The translations under genes were made by a program, and so were the position numbers. This document shows positions 17,342-26,698 of a stretch of 64,000 nucleotides of DNA, piece after piece. Source of the stretch: Pedobacter cryoconitis (GTDB lineage: Bacteria > Bacteroidota > Bacteroidia > Sphingobacteriales > Sphingobacteriaceae); assembly GCF_014200605.1 (NCBI RefSeq), contig NZ_JACHCE010000009.1, positions 124,001 to 188,000 of the forward strand, read 5' to 3'. The notes beneath the pieces are model-generated. The model saw only the letters and a program-made list of their open reading frames with translations, made no database searches and had not been told where the DNA came from. Within the stretch, counting starts at the first letter, position 1. Each line of letters starts with the position of its first letter.

Positions 17342-17925
17342 TATTTTACCTGTTCGAATTCTTCTATCAAATGTTTTTGGTTTAAGATAAAGTCAATGTC
17401 ATCATAGCCATTAATCAGACATGATTTTTTATAAGCATTGATCTCAAACGTTGCTTTCTCTCCGCTATCCACAATGGTTACCGTCTGATTTTCTAAGTCG
17501 ACATCCAGTTGTGCTTTGTTGTTTTTACTCACTGCAGCGTAAATGGCTGATAAAAAATCTTCAGTTACCTGGATAGGTAAAAGCCCATTATTTAAAGCAT
17601 TTCCTTTAAAGATATCAGCAAAAAAACTGCTGATCACTACATCAAAACCTGCATCCTGAATAGCCCATGCAGCATGCTCACGGCTACTGCCGCAACCAAA
17701 GTTTTTACCTGCTACCAGAATCTGACCGCTGTAAGCCGGATCGTTTAAAACAAAATCAGGCTTTATGGTATGATCACCATTATAACGCCAGTCACGGAAT
17801 AAGTTCTCACCGAAACCTTCACGGGTTGTCGCTTTTAAGAACCTGGCCGGAATAATCTGGTCAGTATCAATGTTTTCTATATTTAAAGGCACGATGGCCG
17901 ATAGTAATCTCTCGAATTTTCTCAT
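17341..17925 (-). CDS. leuD: 3-isopropylmalate dehydratase small subunit
   Basis: Swivel subunit of isopropylmalate isomerase, 194 aa. NIDTDQIIPARFLK, the active-site loop GKNFGCGSSREHAAWAIQDAGFDVVI and SFFADIFKGNALNNGLLPI are diagnostic. It works as a heterodimer with LeuC, encoded 46 bases upstream. Its stop overlaps the start of the ABC ATPase gene (TAATG). Confidence 0.97.
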   Translation of the reverse strand: MRKFERLLSAIVPLNIENIDTDQIIPARFLKATTREGFGENLFRDWRYNGDHTIKPDFVLNDPAYSGQILVAGKNFGCGSSREHAAWAIQDAGFDVVISSFFADIFKGNALNNGLLPIQVTEDFLSAIYAAVSKNNKAQLDVDLENQTVTIVDSGEKATFEINAYKKSCLINGYDDIDFILNQKHLIEEFEQVK

Positions 17926-17971
17926 GGGTTATATCTCTTTTTTCGGAGTGTTGAGTTGTATTATTTTGAAT

Positions 17972-19378
17972 TTAAGCCTCAGTCAGCATTTCTCTTACAT
18001 CTGTAATTCTTCCTGTAACTGCTGCTGCTGCCGCAGTTAACGGGCTTACCAGTAAAGTCCTTGCATCAGGGCCCTGACGACCTTCAAAGTTTCTGTTTGA
18101 AGTAGAAACACAATACTTTCCTGCCGGGATTTTATCTTCATTCATTCCCAGACAAGCACTGCACCCTGGCTCACGAAGCTGAAAACCTGCCTGTTCAAAT
18201 ATGCGGTCAAGGCCTTCATTTTTAGCCTGCTGCTCCACTTGTTTTGAACCTGGAACAATCCATACTGTTACATTTTCTGCCTTTTGCTTACCCTTAACAA
18301 ATTCTGCTACCTCACGCAAATCTTCAATGCGGGAATTAGTACAACTGCCTATAAACACATAATCAACAGGTTTTCCAATCAATGAAGAATCATCCTCAAA
18401 ACCCATATAGTCCAGTGCTTTCTGATAAGATAACTGCTCTTTATCAGGTTGTGATTCAGTAGAAGGAATATTTTCCTGAATACCCATACCCATACCCGGA
18501 TTAGTTCCGTAAGTAATCATAGGGGCGATATCTTCCGCTTTGAAAGTTAATACACTATCAAATTTCGCATCAGCATCACTGTATAAAGTTTTCCAATAAG
18601 CCAGTGCTTTATCCCATTCTGCACCTGCAGGCGCAAATTCTCTGCCTTTAATATAATCGAAAGTGATCTGGTCAGGGGCAATTAATCCGCCTCTGGCACC
18701 CATTTCAATACTCATATTGCAAATCGTCATCCTGGCTTCCATACTTAAAGCCTCAATTGCCGAACCTGCATATTCAATAAAATAACCAGTACCACCAGCA
18801 GCGGAAATTTTAGAGATGATATATAAAATAATGTCTTTAGCAGACACACCTTTTCCTAAAGTACCATTAACCTCAATTTTCATGGTCTTCGGTTTTTGCT
18901 GCAATAAACACTGGGTAGCAAAAACCTGTTCTACCTGTGAAGTACCTATACCAAAAGCAATCGCACCAAAAGCCCCGTGCGTAGAAGTATGGCTATCCCC
19001 GCAAACCATTGTTTTACCTGGAAGCGTAATCCCCAGTTCAGGGCCTATAACGTGAACAATCCCCTGAAAAGGATGTCCCAGACCATACAGTTCGATGCCG
19101 AATTCTGCACAGTTTTTAGTCAGCATATCAACCTGATAGCGTGAAAGTTCTTCTTTGATAGGCAGTAGCTGATCTATCGTTGGCACATTATGGTCGGCAG
19201 TTGCAACAGTTTGCTGCGGACGGAAAACAGGCAGACCTCTTTTGCGTAAGCCATCGAAAGCCTGCGGTGAAGTAACCTCATGGATTAAGTGTGTATCAAT
19301 ATATAGAATATCAGGAAAACCTGTTTCGCTTTTTACAACGTGTGCATCCCATATTTTTTCTACTAATGTTTTTGACAT
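17972..19378 (-). CDS. leuC: 3-isopropylmalate dehydratase large subunit
   Basis: Aconitase-superfamily [4Fe-4S] subunit. The cluster cysteines are in FIGSCTNSRIEDL and GCSACLGMN, with CGDSHTSTHGAFGAIAFGIGTSQVE upstream. Length is 468 aa from ATG 19378 (MSKTLVEKIWDAHVV), which matches the family; an in-frame ATG 12 codons earlier gives a non-conserved extension and is not used. With LeuD it isomerises 2- to 3-isopropylmalate. Confidence 0.97.
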   Translation of the reverse strand: MSKTLVEKIWDAHVVKSETGFPDILYIDTHLIHEVTSPQAFDGLRKRGLPVFRPQQTVATADHNVPTIDQLLPIKEELSRYQVDMLTKNCAEFGIELYGLGHPFQGIVHVIGPELGITLPGKTMVCGDSHTSTHGAFGAIAFGIGTSQVEQVFATQCLLQQKPKTMKIEVNGTLGKGVSAKDIILYIISKISAAGGTGYFIEYAGSAIEALSMEARMTICNMSIEMGARGGLIAPDQITFDYIKGREFAPAGAEWDKALAYWKTLYSDADAKFDSVLTFKAEDIAPMITYGTNPGMGMGIQENIPSTESQPDKEQLSYQKALDYMGFEDDSSLIGKPVDYVFIGSCTNSRIEDLREVAEFVKGKQKAENVTVWIVPGSKQVEQQAKNEGLDRIFEQAGFQLREPGCSACLGMNEDKIPAGKYCVSTSNRNFEGRQGPDARTLLVSPLTAAAAAVTGRITDVREMLTEA

Positions 19379-19435
19379 CTTATAATTGTTTTGTAATCCT
19401 CTCAGGCTATTCACCTGAGAGGGTTTATATTATTC

Positions 19436-20917
19436 TTATACTGTTTTAATTGATTTCATTGCAGTCATTGCTTTTCTCAATTCAGCTCCGATAGTTTCAA
19501 CTTCATGCGAACGGATCACTTCATTTACAGCGATTAATGCCCTGTTATCTACAGAACCGTCTTTACCTTCATTAAAGTTTTTACCGATCAGATCAGTTTC
19601 AACATGTTTCATAAAATCAGCCAGCAATGGTTTACAGGCATGATCAAATAAATAACAGCCATATTCAGCAGTATCAGAGATTACTCTGTTCATCTCAAAC
19701 AATTTTTTACGTGCAATGGTATTTGCAATCAGCGGAGTTTCATGCAAAGACTCATAGTAAGCTGATTCAGGTTTAATTCCAGCCTGTACCATAGTTTCAA
19801 AAGCCAGCTCAACACCAGCTCTGATAAATGCAACCATTAATAAAGCGTTGTCAAAATATTCCTGTTCACCAATTTTAACATTGCCCGCAGGTGTTTTTTC
19901 AAAAGCAGTTTCGCCAGTAGCTGCACGCCACGCCAATAAGTTTTTATCGCCCGCTGCCCAGTCTTCCATCATGGTACGGCTAAATTCACCGCTCATAATA
20001 TCATCCTGATGTTTTTGGAATAATGGACGCATAATCGTTTTCAATTCTTCTGAGATTTCAAAAGCTTTGATCTTAGCCACATTGCTCAACCTGTCCATCA
20101 TGGCAGTGATCCCGCCTTGTTTCAAGGCTTCTGTAATTACTTCTACACCATATTGAACAAGTTTAGAAGCATAACCCGGATCAATTCCTTTTTCAATCAT
20201 TTTATCGAAAGAAAGGATAGAGCCTGTTTGCAGCAAACCACAAAGAATAGTTTGCTCACCCATTAAATCTGATTTTACTTCAGCAACGAATGATGATTTT
20301 AATACACCAGCTCTATGACCGCCTGTACCAACACAATAAGCTTTTGCCTGCACTAAACCTTTTCCTTCCGGATCATTTTCAGGGTGTACAGCGATTAAAG
20401 TAGGTACACCAAAACCTCTTACATATTCCGCTCTTACTTCACTTCCAGGACATTTAGGAGCGACCATGATTACCGTAAGATCTTTACGGATCTGCATTCC
20501 TTCTTCAACAATGTTAAAACCATGAGAATATAATAAAGTAGCACCTTTTTTCATCAATGGCATGATGGCATTAACAACTGCAGTGTGCTGTTTATCAGGA
20601 GTAAGATTAATTACTACATCTGCTTCAGGGATTAATTCTTCGTAAGTACCTACAGTAAAATTGTTCTCAGTAGCATTTTTCCACGAATCTCTTTTGCCTT
20701 CGATTGCTTCTTTACGTAATGTATAAGAAACATTTAAACCACTATCTCTTAAGTTTAAACCTTGGTTCAGGCCTTGTGCACCACAACCTACAATGACCAG
20801 TTTTTTTCCTTTTAATGCATTTACACCATCCAGAAATTCTGAACTGTCCATGAAATCACAAACACCTAATTGGTTTAATTTTTCTCTAAGGGGAAGTGTG
20901 TTAAAATAATTTGACAT
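19436..20917 (-). CDS. ilvC: ketol-acid reductoisomerase, class II (long form)
   Basis: NADPH-dependent isomerisation and reduction of acetolactate or acetohydroxybutyrate. The nucleotide-binding loop is VIVGCGAQGLNQGLNLRDSG, followed by LYSHGFNIVEEG and APKCPGSEVRAEYVRGFGVP. At 493 aa with a duplicated C-terminal knotted domain (about 210-490), it is the class II form found in enterobacteria and plants rather than the 330-aa class I. It has its own short gaps of 57 and 70 bases to leuC and ilvN. Confidence 0.97.
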   Translation of the reverse strand: MSNYFNTLPLREKLNQLGVCDFMDSSEFLDGVNALKGKKLVIVGCGAQGLNQGLNLRDSGLNVSYTLRKEAIEGKRDSWKNATENNFTVGTYEELIPEADVVINLTPDKQHTAVVNAIMPLMKKGATLLYSHGFNIVEEGMQIRKDLTVIMVAPKCPGSEVRAEYVRGFGVPTLIAVHPENDPEGKGLVQAKAYCVGTGGHRAGVLKSSFVAEVKSDLMGEQTILCGLLQTGSILSFDKMIEKGIDPGYASKLVQYGVEVITEALKQGGITAMMDRLSNVAKIKAFEISEELKTIMRPLFQKHQDDIMSGEFSRTMMEDWAAGDKNLLAWRAATGETAFEKTPAGNVKIGEQEYFDNALLMVAFIRAGVELAFETMVQAGIKPESAYYESLHETPLIANTIARKKLFEMNRVISDTAEYGCYLFDHACKPLLADFMKHVETDLIGKNFNEGKDGSVDNRALIAVNEVIRSHEVETIGAELRKAMTAMKSIKTV

Positions 20918-20987
20918 CGTTTATTGTTTTTGATTTTTAAGGTTCTTTTAATTGTTAATTGGTTAATTCTGTATGTATGAAATGGGA

Positions 20988-21608
20988 TTACATGGTAAAT
21001 ACATTTTTTTCCTTATCGAGGAATTCATTTTCAATGACATCCTGTCCTGGATCAAGACGTTCAAATTCTCTTAATTTACTGTTGAAGCCTTCACTATCCT
21101 TGATAATCGCAACGCGGGCACTGCGGACAAATTCAATCAGTCCATAAGGTTGCAGGACTTCAATCAGTTTGTCTGTCTCGGTACGGTGGCCTGTGGTTTC
21201 AAATACAGTATAATCTTTGCGGATCACTACTGCTCTGGCCCCGTTTTCGCGAAGCAAACGTTCAACTACTACCTTTTCTACAATAGTATCAGTAGGTACT
21301 TTGTACAAGGCTAATTCCTGCCAGATGATATCTTCATTTGTATTAAAGTATACTTTAAGTACCTCTACCTGTTTTTCAATCTGTCTGGAAAGTTTGCGCA
21401 CTACCTCTTCAGTTTCAGTAATTAAGATATTGAAACGGTGGATATGCTCAATTTCAGAAGGAGAGACATTCAGACTTTCAATATTGATTTTTCGTCTTGA
21501 AAATATAATGGCTATACGGTTAAGTATCCCAATCTGATTTTCTGTATATACTGTAATGGTAAATTCCTGTTTAGCATTTGCTAATTCTATATCTTGAGAA
21601 CTGCTCAT
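20988..21608 (-). CDS. ilvN: acetolactate synthase small (regulatory) subunit
   Basis: 206 aa. The N-terminal ACT domain (about 15-90) has FTITVYTENQIGILNRIAIIFSRRKINIESLNVSP, the usual valine-binding segment; the second half (ALYKVPTD... TGHRTETDKLIEVLQPYGLIEFVRSARVAI) is the second ACT-like domain. It confers valine feedback on IlvB, whose gene ends nine bases upstream. The family is also called IlvH. Confidence 0.95.
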   Translation of the reverse strand: MSSSQDIELANAKQEFTITVYTENQIGILNRIAIIFSRRKINIESLNVSPSEIEHIHRFNILITETEEVVRKLSRQIEKQVEVLKVYFNTNEDIIWQELALYKVPTDTIVEKVVVERLLRENGARAVVIRKDYTVFETTGHRTETDKLIEVLQPYGLIEFVRSARVAIIKDSEGFNSKLREFERLDPGQDVIENEFLDKEKNVFTM

Positions 21609-21617
21609 AATCGTTAA

Positions 21618-23357
21618 TTATTTAAGTCTGATTTCACTTACACTACAGCCCTGAGGAACCATAGGGAATACATTATGTTCTTTACTTACCATGACCTCTA
21701 AAAGGAATGATCCGGGATGCTGCAGCATTTGTTCTAATGAACCTACCAGGTCATCTCTTTCGGTAACTTTTTTACCAGGTATATAATAAGATTCGGCAAG
21801 TTTGACAAAATCAGGACTCGTGATATCAACAAATGAATAACGTTTTTCATTAAATAATTGCTGCCACTGACGCACCATACCAAGAAACTGATTATTCAGG
21901 ATCAGTATCTTAACATCAACACCGAATTGCATAATCGTACCCAATTCCTGTAAAGTCATCTGAAATCCGCCATCACCAATTACAGCTACAACAGTACGGT
22001 TTGGAGCGCCAAATTTAGCGCCTATTGCCGCAGGTAAGCCGAAGCCCATCGTACCTAATCCACCGCTGGTTACAGTCAGGCGTGTAGCATTTAGCTTTCC
22101 ATATCTGCAGGCCACCATCTGGTGCTGACCTACATCACTAACAATTACTGCTTCGCCTTTAGTTAATAGGTTTAGCTGGTTAATCACTTCACCCATAGTT
22201 AACTCTCCGCTTTGAGGGTTCAATTCTGGCTCGATCAGATCTTCTTTTTCAATCTTTTCAAAAGCTTTGAATTCTGCTAACCATTCCGGATGCGTTTTTT
22301 CAGTAATCAGTTTCGTTAATAATGGAAGAGTTTCCTTACAATCTCCCCAGACAGGTACATCTGCTTTTACGTTTTTATCAATTTCTGCAGGGTCGATATC
22401 CAGATGGACAACTTTCGCCTGTTTTGCATATTTATCCAGACGGCCTGTTACACGGTCATCAAAACGCATTCCGATAGCAATCAGTACATCACAAGCATTG
22501 GTCTGTACATTTGGGCCATAGTTACCGTGCATACCCAGCATACCCACATTCAATGGATGATCTGTAGGAATAGCACCTGCTCCTAAAATTGTCCATGCCG
22601 CAGGAATACCACTTTTTTCTACAAAATCTTTAAATTCTGCCTCTGCATTGCCCAGCGATACCCCTTGCCCAAACAGGATAAATGGTTTTTTAGCACTATT
22701 GATTAAAGCAGCAGCCTGCTCAATATATTCGTTTCTTATAATTGGTTTAGGGCGATAGCTGCGGATATGATTACAGGGAACATAGCCTTCATAATCAAAC
22801 AACTGCATCTGCGCATTCTTGGTGATGTCAATTAATACAGGACCTGGTCTTCCGCTTCTGGCGATATAAAATGCTTTGGCCAGTGCAGCAGGAATCTCAG
22901 TGGCATCAGTTACCTGGTAATTCCATTTGGTAACAGGAGTTGTGATATTGATGACATCAGTTTCCTGGAATGCATCAGTTCCTAACAGATGTGCGAAAAC
23001 CTGTCCGGTAATACAAACTAAAGGTGTACTATCTATTTGTGCATCGGCTAATCCGGTAACCAGATTGGTCGCTCCAGGGCCGCTGGTAGCGAAGACAACA
23101 CCGACTTTACCAGAAGTACGGGCAAAACCCTGTGCAGCATGGGTAGCACCCTGCTCATGTCTTACCAGTATGTGATTTAACTTTTCTTTATAATCATAAA
23201 TTGCATCATAGATCGGCATGATGGCTCCACCGGGATAACCGAAAATGGTTTCGGTTCCTTCGGCGATTAATCCTTCCAGCAAGGCTACAGAACCTGTAAC
23301 CTGTATGGTCTTTTTGGGCTCAGCAGGAGTAGTAGTTACCTCTTGTATCGTTTCCAT
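21618..23357 (-). CDS. ilvB: acetolactate synthase large (catalytic) subunit
   Basis: TPP- and FAD-dependent enzyme of 579 aa. The catalytic glutamate is Glu68 in LVRHEQGATHAAQG, preceded by GYPGGAIMPIYD. The TPP-binding motif is in VIGDGGFQMTLQELGTIMQFGVDVKILILNN. All three thiamine-enzyme domains are present. It forms acetolactate (Val/Leu) and acetohydroxybutyrate (Ile). Also known as ilvI/ilvG in other species. Confidence 0.97.
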   Translation of the reverse strand: METIQEVTTTPAEPKKTIQVTGSVALLEGLIAEGTETIFGYPGGAIMPIYDAIYDYKEKLNHILVRHEQGATHAAQGFARTSGKVGVVFATSGPGATNLVTGLADAQIDSTPLVCITGQVFAHLLGTDAFQETDVINITTPVTKWNYQVTDATEIPAALAKAFYIARSGRPGPVLIDITKNAQMQLFDYEGYVPCNHIRSYRPKPIIRNEYIEQAAALINSAKKPFILFGQGVSLGNAEAEFKDFVEKSGIPAAWTILGAGAIPTDHPLNVGMLGMHGNYGPNVQTNACDVLIAIGMRFDDRVTGRLDKYAKQAKVVHLDIDPAEIDKNVKADVPVWGDCKETLPLLTKLITEKTHPEWLAEFKAFEKIEKEDLIEPELNPQSGELTMGEVINQLNLLTKGEAVIVSDVGQHQMVACRYGKLNATRLTVTSGGLGTMGFGLPAAIGAKFGAPNRTVVAVIGDGGFQMTLQELGTIMQFGVDVKILILNNQFLGMVRQWQQLFNEKRYSFVDITSPDFVKLAESYYIPGKKVTERDDLVGSLEQMLQHPGSFLLEVMVSKEHNVFPMVPQGCSVSEIRLK

Positions 23358-23390
23358 TTAATTTGCTTTTTAGTTTAGGGCCTTAGTTAA

Positions 23391-25088
23391 TTAATCAGTG
23401 TAGGCATCAGTAACACAGCCTTCACTCGCATTGCTTACTTGTTTCAGGTATTTATACAGAACGCCGCTTTTGACGGGTGGTGGTAACTGTTTCCACTCGG
23501 ATCTTCTCTGAGCGAGTTCTTCATCAGAGATGTTTAATTGAATCTTATTGTTAACCGCATCGATAGTAATGATATCGTTATCTCTAACCAGTCCGATATT
23601 CCCCCCGTCCCACGCTTCTGGTGTAATATGGCCTACTACAAAACCATGTGTACCTCCAGAAAAGCGTCCGTCTGTAATCAATGCCACTGATTTTCCTAAA
23701 CCTGCACCAATAATTGCAGAAGTCGGTTTTAGCATTTCCGGCATTCCCGGTGCTCCTTTTGGACCCACATTAATGATAACTACAACATCGCCACGCTGTA
23801 CTTTTCCACTTTGAATTCCTGCAATCAGCTTTTGCTCGCCTTCAAATACACGCGCCGGACCTTCAAATTTTTCTCCTTCTTTACCGCTGATTTTTGCTAC
23901 AGCTCCTTTTTCGGCAAGGTTACCGTATAACATCTGTAAATGACCAGTGCTTTTCAGCGGATTAGTTACAGGGAAAATGATTTTCTGTGTATCGAAATCA
24001 AGATCTACTGCTTCAGCCACATTTTCTGCTAAAGTTTTACCGGTAACTGTTATACAATCTCCATGTACAAGCCCAACTTTTAACAGATACTTCAAGACTG
24101 CAGGAATACCTCCGATTTCATGAACATCTTCCATTAAATACTGACCGCTTGGTTTTAAATCAGCCAAAACAGGAGTACTGTCGCTAATGCGCTGGAAGTC
24201 TTCTAATTTTAGTGTTAGGCCTACAGATTTTGCCATAGCGATTAAATGCAGAACGGCATTTGTTGAACCTCCTAATACCATTACAGTGACAATAGCATTG
24301 TGAAATGCTTTTTCTGTCATAATATCTGATGGAAGTATATTCTGCTCTAACAACACCCTGATTGCTTTACCTGCCGCTGTACACTCTTCTTTTTTCTCCT
24401 CACTTAGTGCCGGATAAGATGAACTGTAAGGCAAACTCATTCCTAAAGCTTCAATTGCCGAAGCCATTGTATTTGCAGTATACATTCCGCCACAGGCACC
24501 TGCACCCGGACAAGTATGACGGATGATGCCCTGATAATCTTCTTCCGATAAATTTCCTGCAAGCTTTTCTCCTAAAGCTTCAAAAGCGGAAACTATATTT
24601 AATGACTTTCCTTTATATTTTCCTGAATGAATACTTCCTCCGTAAACCATAATCGAAGGTCTGTTCAGGCGTCCCATTGCCATGATAGACCCTGGCATGT
24701 TTTTGTCACAGCCAGGAATGGTAATTAAACCATCATAGTATTGTCCGCCACAAATTGTTTCAATTGAGTCTGCAATTACATCTCTGGATACCAGTGAGTA
24801 ACGCATTCCATCTGTACCATTGGACATGCCGTCACTGACACCAATAGTACCGAAGGTTAAACCGACCATATCATTTTTCCATACGCCATCTTTAACAATT
24901 TTAGCCAAATCATTTAAATGCATATTACAGGTGTTCCCATCGTAACCCATGCTGGCAATACCGACCTGAGCTTTCTGCATATCTTCTGTTGTCAGACCAA
25001 TACCATATAACATAGCTTGTGCGCCTGGCTGGGTAGGATCTTGTGTGAAAACTTTGCTGTATCGGTTCAATTCTGGTGTTTGTGACAT
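23391..25088 (-). CDS. ilvD: dihydroxy-acid dehydratase
   Basis: Fe-S dehydratase of 565 aa giving the 2-keto acids before transamination. Cluster cysteines lie in TIPGCDKNMPGS and HTCPGAGACGGMYTANTM; the C-terminal DGRFSGGTHGFVVGHITPEAW is conserved. It follows ilvE by 23 bases. Confidence 0.97.
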   Translation of the reverse strand: MSQTPELNRYSKVFTQDPTQPGAQAMLYGIGLTTEDMQKAQVGIASMGYDGNTCNMHLNDLAKIVKDGVWKNDMVGLTFGTIGVSDGMSNGTDGMRYSLVSRDVIADSIETICGGQYYDGLITIPGCDKNMPGSIMAMGRLNRPSIMVYGGSIHSGKYKGKSLNIVSAFEALGEKLAGNLSEEDYQGIIRHTCPGAGACGGMYTANTMASAIEALGMSLPYSSSYPALSEEKKEECTAAGKAIRVLLEQNILPSDIMTEKAFHNAIVTVMVLGGSTNAVLHLIAMAKSVGLTLKLEDFQRISDSTPVLADLKPSGQYLMEDVHEIGGIPAVLKYLLKVGLVHGDCITVTGKTLAENVAEAVDLDFDTQKIIFPVTNPLKSTGHLQMLYGNLAEKGAVAKISGKEGEKFEGPARVFEGEQKLIAGIQSGKVQRGDVVVIINVGPKGAPGMPEMLKPTSAIIGAGLGKSVALITDGRFSGGTHGFVVGHITPEAWDGGNIGLVRDNDIITIDAVNNKIQLNISDEELAQRRSEWKQLPPPVKSGVLYKYLKQVSNASEGCVTDAYTD

Positions 25089-25111
25089 CTTCTAGTTTTG
25101 TGGTTTTTCGT

Positions 25112-26002
25112 TTATATGATTACTTCGTAGTTTTGTTTTTCCAGTACCAGTGCTTTGTAGGTACGCTGTAAGGTTGCCCCTAAAGTTTCTGTCCAGATAG
25201 CAGGGAAAATTGTATCATCTATAGAAGCAATTCCTGCAATTTCTACTGCTGTTCCACAGAAGAAGGCACTATCTGCATTTTTCAGATCATCCACTGATAA
25301 ATGCTTTTCAATACATTCTATATCAAGTGTTTTACATAATCTCAAAACTGTGGCCCTGGTAATACCAGCCAGGATATTTCCTAGCGGGGGAGTATATAGT
25401 TTGCCGTTTTTCTCGATGAAAATATTAGCTCCCGGAGCTTCAGCAATATTATTATTCATATCCAGTAAGATCGCTTCATCAAAACCTTTGCTTTTAGCTT
25501 CAGTGGTTGCCAGTATTGAATTTACATAGTGTCCGCTGGCTTTAGCTTCCACATGAGTTGATTTTGGATTAGGTCTCTGGTAGCTGGAAACACATACTTT
25601 TTGCAATGTATTTCCCAGATACGCTCCCCATTCCCATGCACAGATCAATATCGAAACCTCTGTTGCTGCACTGAGCGTCATATTTGGTGCGCAATACACT
25701 AAAGGACGGATATAAGCATCTTTTATATTGTTCTTTTCCAGTAGTTTATAAGTTTGTCTGATCAGCTCGTTTTTATCAAATGGGAAAGGAATATGCATTA
25801 GTTCTGCAGAACGCTGCAAACGATCATAATGCTCTTTTGCTTTAAATATTCTGGTACCATTATGCGTATTGTAAGCACGGATACCTTCAAATACTGCATA
25901 GCCATAATGTAAAGATTGGCTATACAAACTTGTCTTGGCTTCTGCGGCCTTGATAAACTTTCCGTTTAAGTAAAGGACTGTGGCTGAATCGTAGTATTGC
26001 AT
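25112..26002 (-). CDS. ilvE: branched-chain amino-acid aminotransferase
   Basis: Fold-type IV PLP transaminase, 296 aa from ATG 26002 (MQYYDSATVLYLNGKF). An in-frame ATG at 26038 would put the start inside the attenuator U-tract and hairpin, so it is rejected. The PLP lysine is Lys154 in HVEAKASGHYVNSILA; SLHYGYAVFEGIRAY and GNILAGITRATVL are family blocks. First structural gene of the ilv-leu operon, directly after the attenuator. It carries out the final step for Ile, Leu and Val. Confidence 0.96.
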   Translation of the reverse strand: MQYYDSATVLYLNGKFIKAAEAKTSLYSQSLHYGYAVFEGIRAYNTHNGTRIFKAKEHYDRLQRSAELMHIPFPFDKNELIRQTYKLLEKNNIKDAYIRPLVYCAPNMTLSAATEVSILICAWEWGAYLGNTLQKVCVSSYQRPNPKSTHVEAKASGHYVNSILATTEAKSKGFDEAILLDMNNNIAEAPGANIFIEKNGKLYTPPLGNILAGITRATVLRLCKTLDIECIEKHLSVDDLKNADSAFFCGTAVEIAGIASIDDTIFPAIWTETLGATLQRTYKALVLEKQNYEVII

Positions 26003-26039
26003 TTTTTTTTGGTTTCGGTTGTTTGGTTTTGCTCTCATT

Positions 26040-26067
26040 AAAAAAGCGCCTCTTTTGGGAGGCGCTT
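26040..26067 (-). terminator. attenuator terminator of the ilv-leu operon
   Basis: On the - strand a perfect 9-bp GC-rich stem AAGCGCCTC / GAGGCGCTT with a 6-base loop is followed by six U's, placed between the leader peptide and ilvE. It would stop transcription before the operon unless its 5' arm is occupied. Confidence 0.93.
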
Positions 26068-26106
26068 CAGGATATTTTGTAGGTTAAATATTCATTTACA
26101 GCGCCT
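26060..26106 (-). promoter_or_regulatory. predicted antiterminator pairing of the ilv-leu attenuator
   Basis: The end of the leader reading frame contains AGGCGCT (26100-26106 on the - strand), exactly complementary to AGCGCCT (26060-26066), which is the 5' arm of the terminator. A ribosome stalled on upstream Ile/Leu/Val codons leaves this segment free to pair and disable the terminator. A ribosome that reaches the stop codon covers it and lets the terminator form. The 7-bp complementarity is seen directly; the mechanism is inferred from classical amino-acid operon attenuation. Confidence 0.7.
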
Positions 26107-26179
26107 TAGTCTCCTGAAGAATCAGCAGAATAATTAGGTTAATAATGACATTAAATTGCGCTTTGAATAAACCTTGCAT
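26096..26179 (-). CDS. branched-chain operon leader peptide (IlvL-like)
   Basis: A 27-codon frame (ATG 26179, TAA 26096-26098) precedes the attenuator. Residues 11-21 read VIINLIILLIL, so 10 of 11 consecutive residues are Ile, Leu or Val; overall it has 5 Ile, 6 Leu and 1 Val. Such codon runs are the hallmark of leader peptides that measure charged tRNA for the operon's products. The peptide itself has no expected function after synthesis. It is too short to be found by usual gene callers. An AAAGAA stretch precedes the ATG; no strong Shine-Dalgarno is present, as is common in this phylum. Confidence 0.9.
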   Translation of the reverse strand: MQGLFKAQFNVIINLIILLILQETKAL

Positions 26180-26212
26180 TTCTTTGTGTTTTATGATTGC
26201 TTTATATAATTA

Positions 26213-26242
26213 CAATTTAGTTTTTGCTTTACAGACTGTCAA
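26213..26242 (-). promoter_or_regulatory. candidate promoter of the ilv-leu operon
   Basis: On the - strand TTGACA begins at 26242 (-33 box) and TAAATTGT at 26219 resembles the Bacteroidota -7 TAnnTTTG, with 20 bases between. This places the transcript start around 26205, about 25 bases before the leader ATG. The -7 match is imperfect. Confidence 0.45.
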
Positions 26243-26698
26243 TAGCAGAATGAAAATAAATGAAAAAAAATATAATGAATAAAATAAAAAAATATTCAGT
26301 ATTATATTTTGTATAAAATACAATTAACCTTTCTAAAAGTGGTGTCATCTATACCAAATATGATATTGGTATTCGGTATAGGTTTTATGCTTGCATTATA
26401 ATATTGGAGAAATTCTGCCTAAAATCTTAGAATCACTAAAAGAATTTATAAAAATGACTGAAATTACAGGAGGTGAAAAATGGATTTACCAGGGTATAAG
26501 AGTCCTCATAATCCAGATAAAGTCATTGTGAATTAAAAAATACTGTTCGCTTTTGGACATCGTGTTGTCCGATACCGTACGCTTATATTCCTCATCTGAA
26601 TTAAATCGTTGTCTGATAGTCGGTTTCGCGTGTTTTTGTTGTGGCATAAAGTTGGTGCCTTCCGGATTTAACTGGTATATTAATGCTGGCAAACAGAC
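26243..26698. other. intergenic region between the ilv promoter and the permease gene
   Basis: About 455 bases of very AT-rich DNA. Open frames on both strands (for example 26486-26692 on -, about 68 codons) have no recognisable family content. At 26472-26536 a strong AGGAGG precedes an 18-codon frame, which may be chance. No clear promoter for the permease gene was found. Confidence 0.4.

Noticed and set aside
26480..26536. 18-codon + strand frame with a perfect AGGAGGT before its ATG
   Set aside because: Very short, no repeats or regulatory codons, and strong Shine-Dalgarno sites are not needed in this phylum; probably chance.
26486..26692. 68-codon frame on the - strand upstream of the permease gene
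   Set aside because: No family features, no supporting ribosome site or promoter, and it overlaps an equally unconvincing + strand frame.
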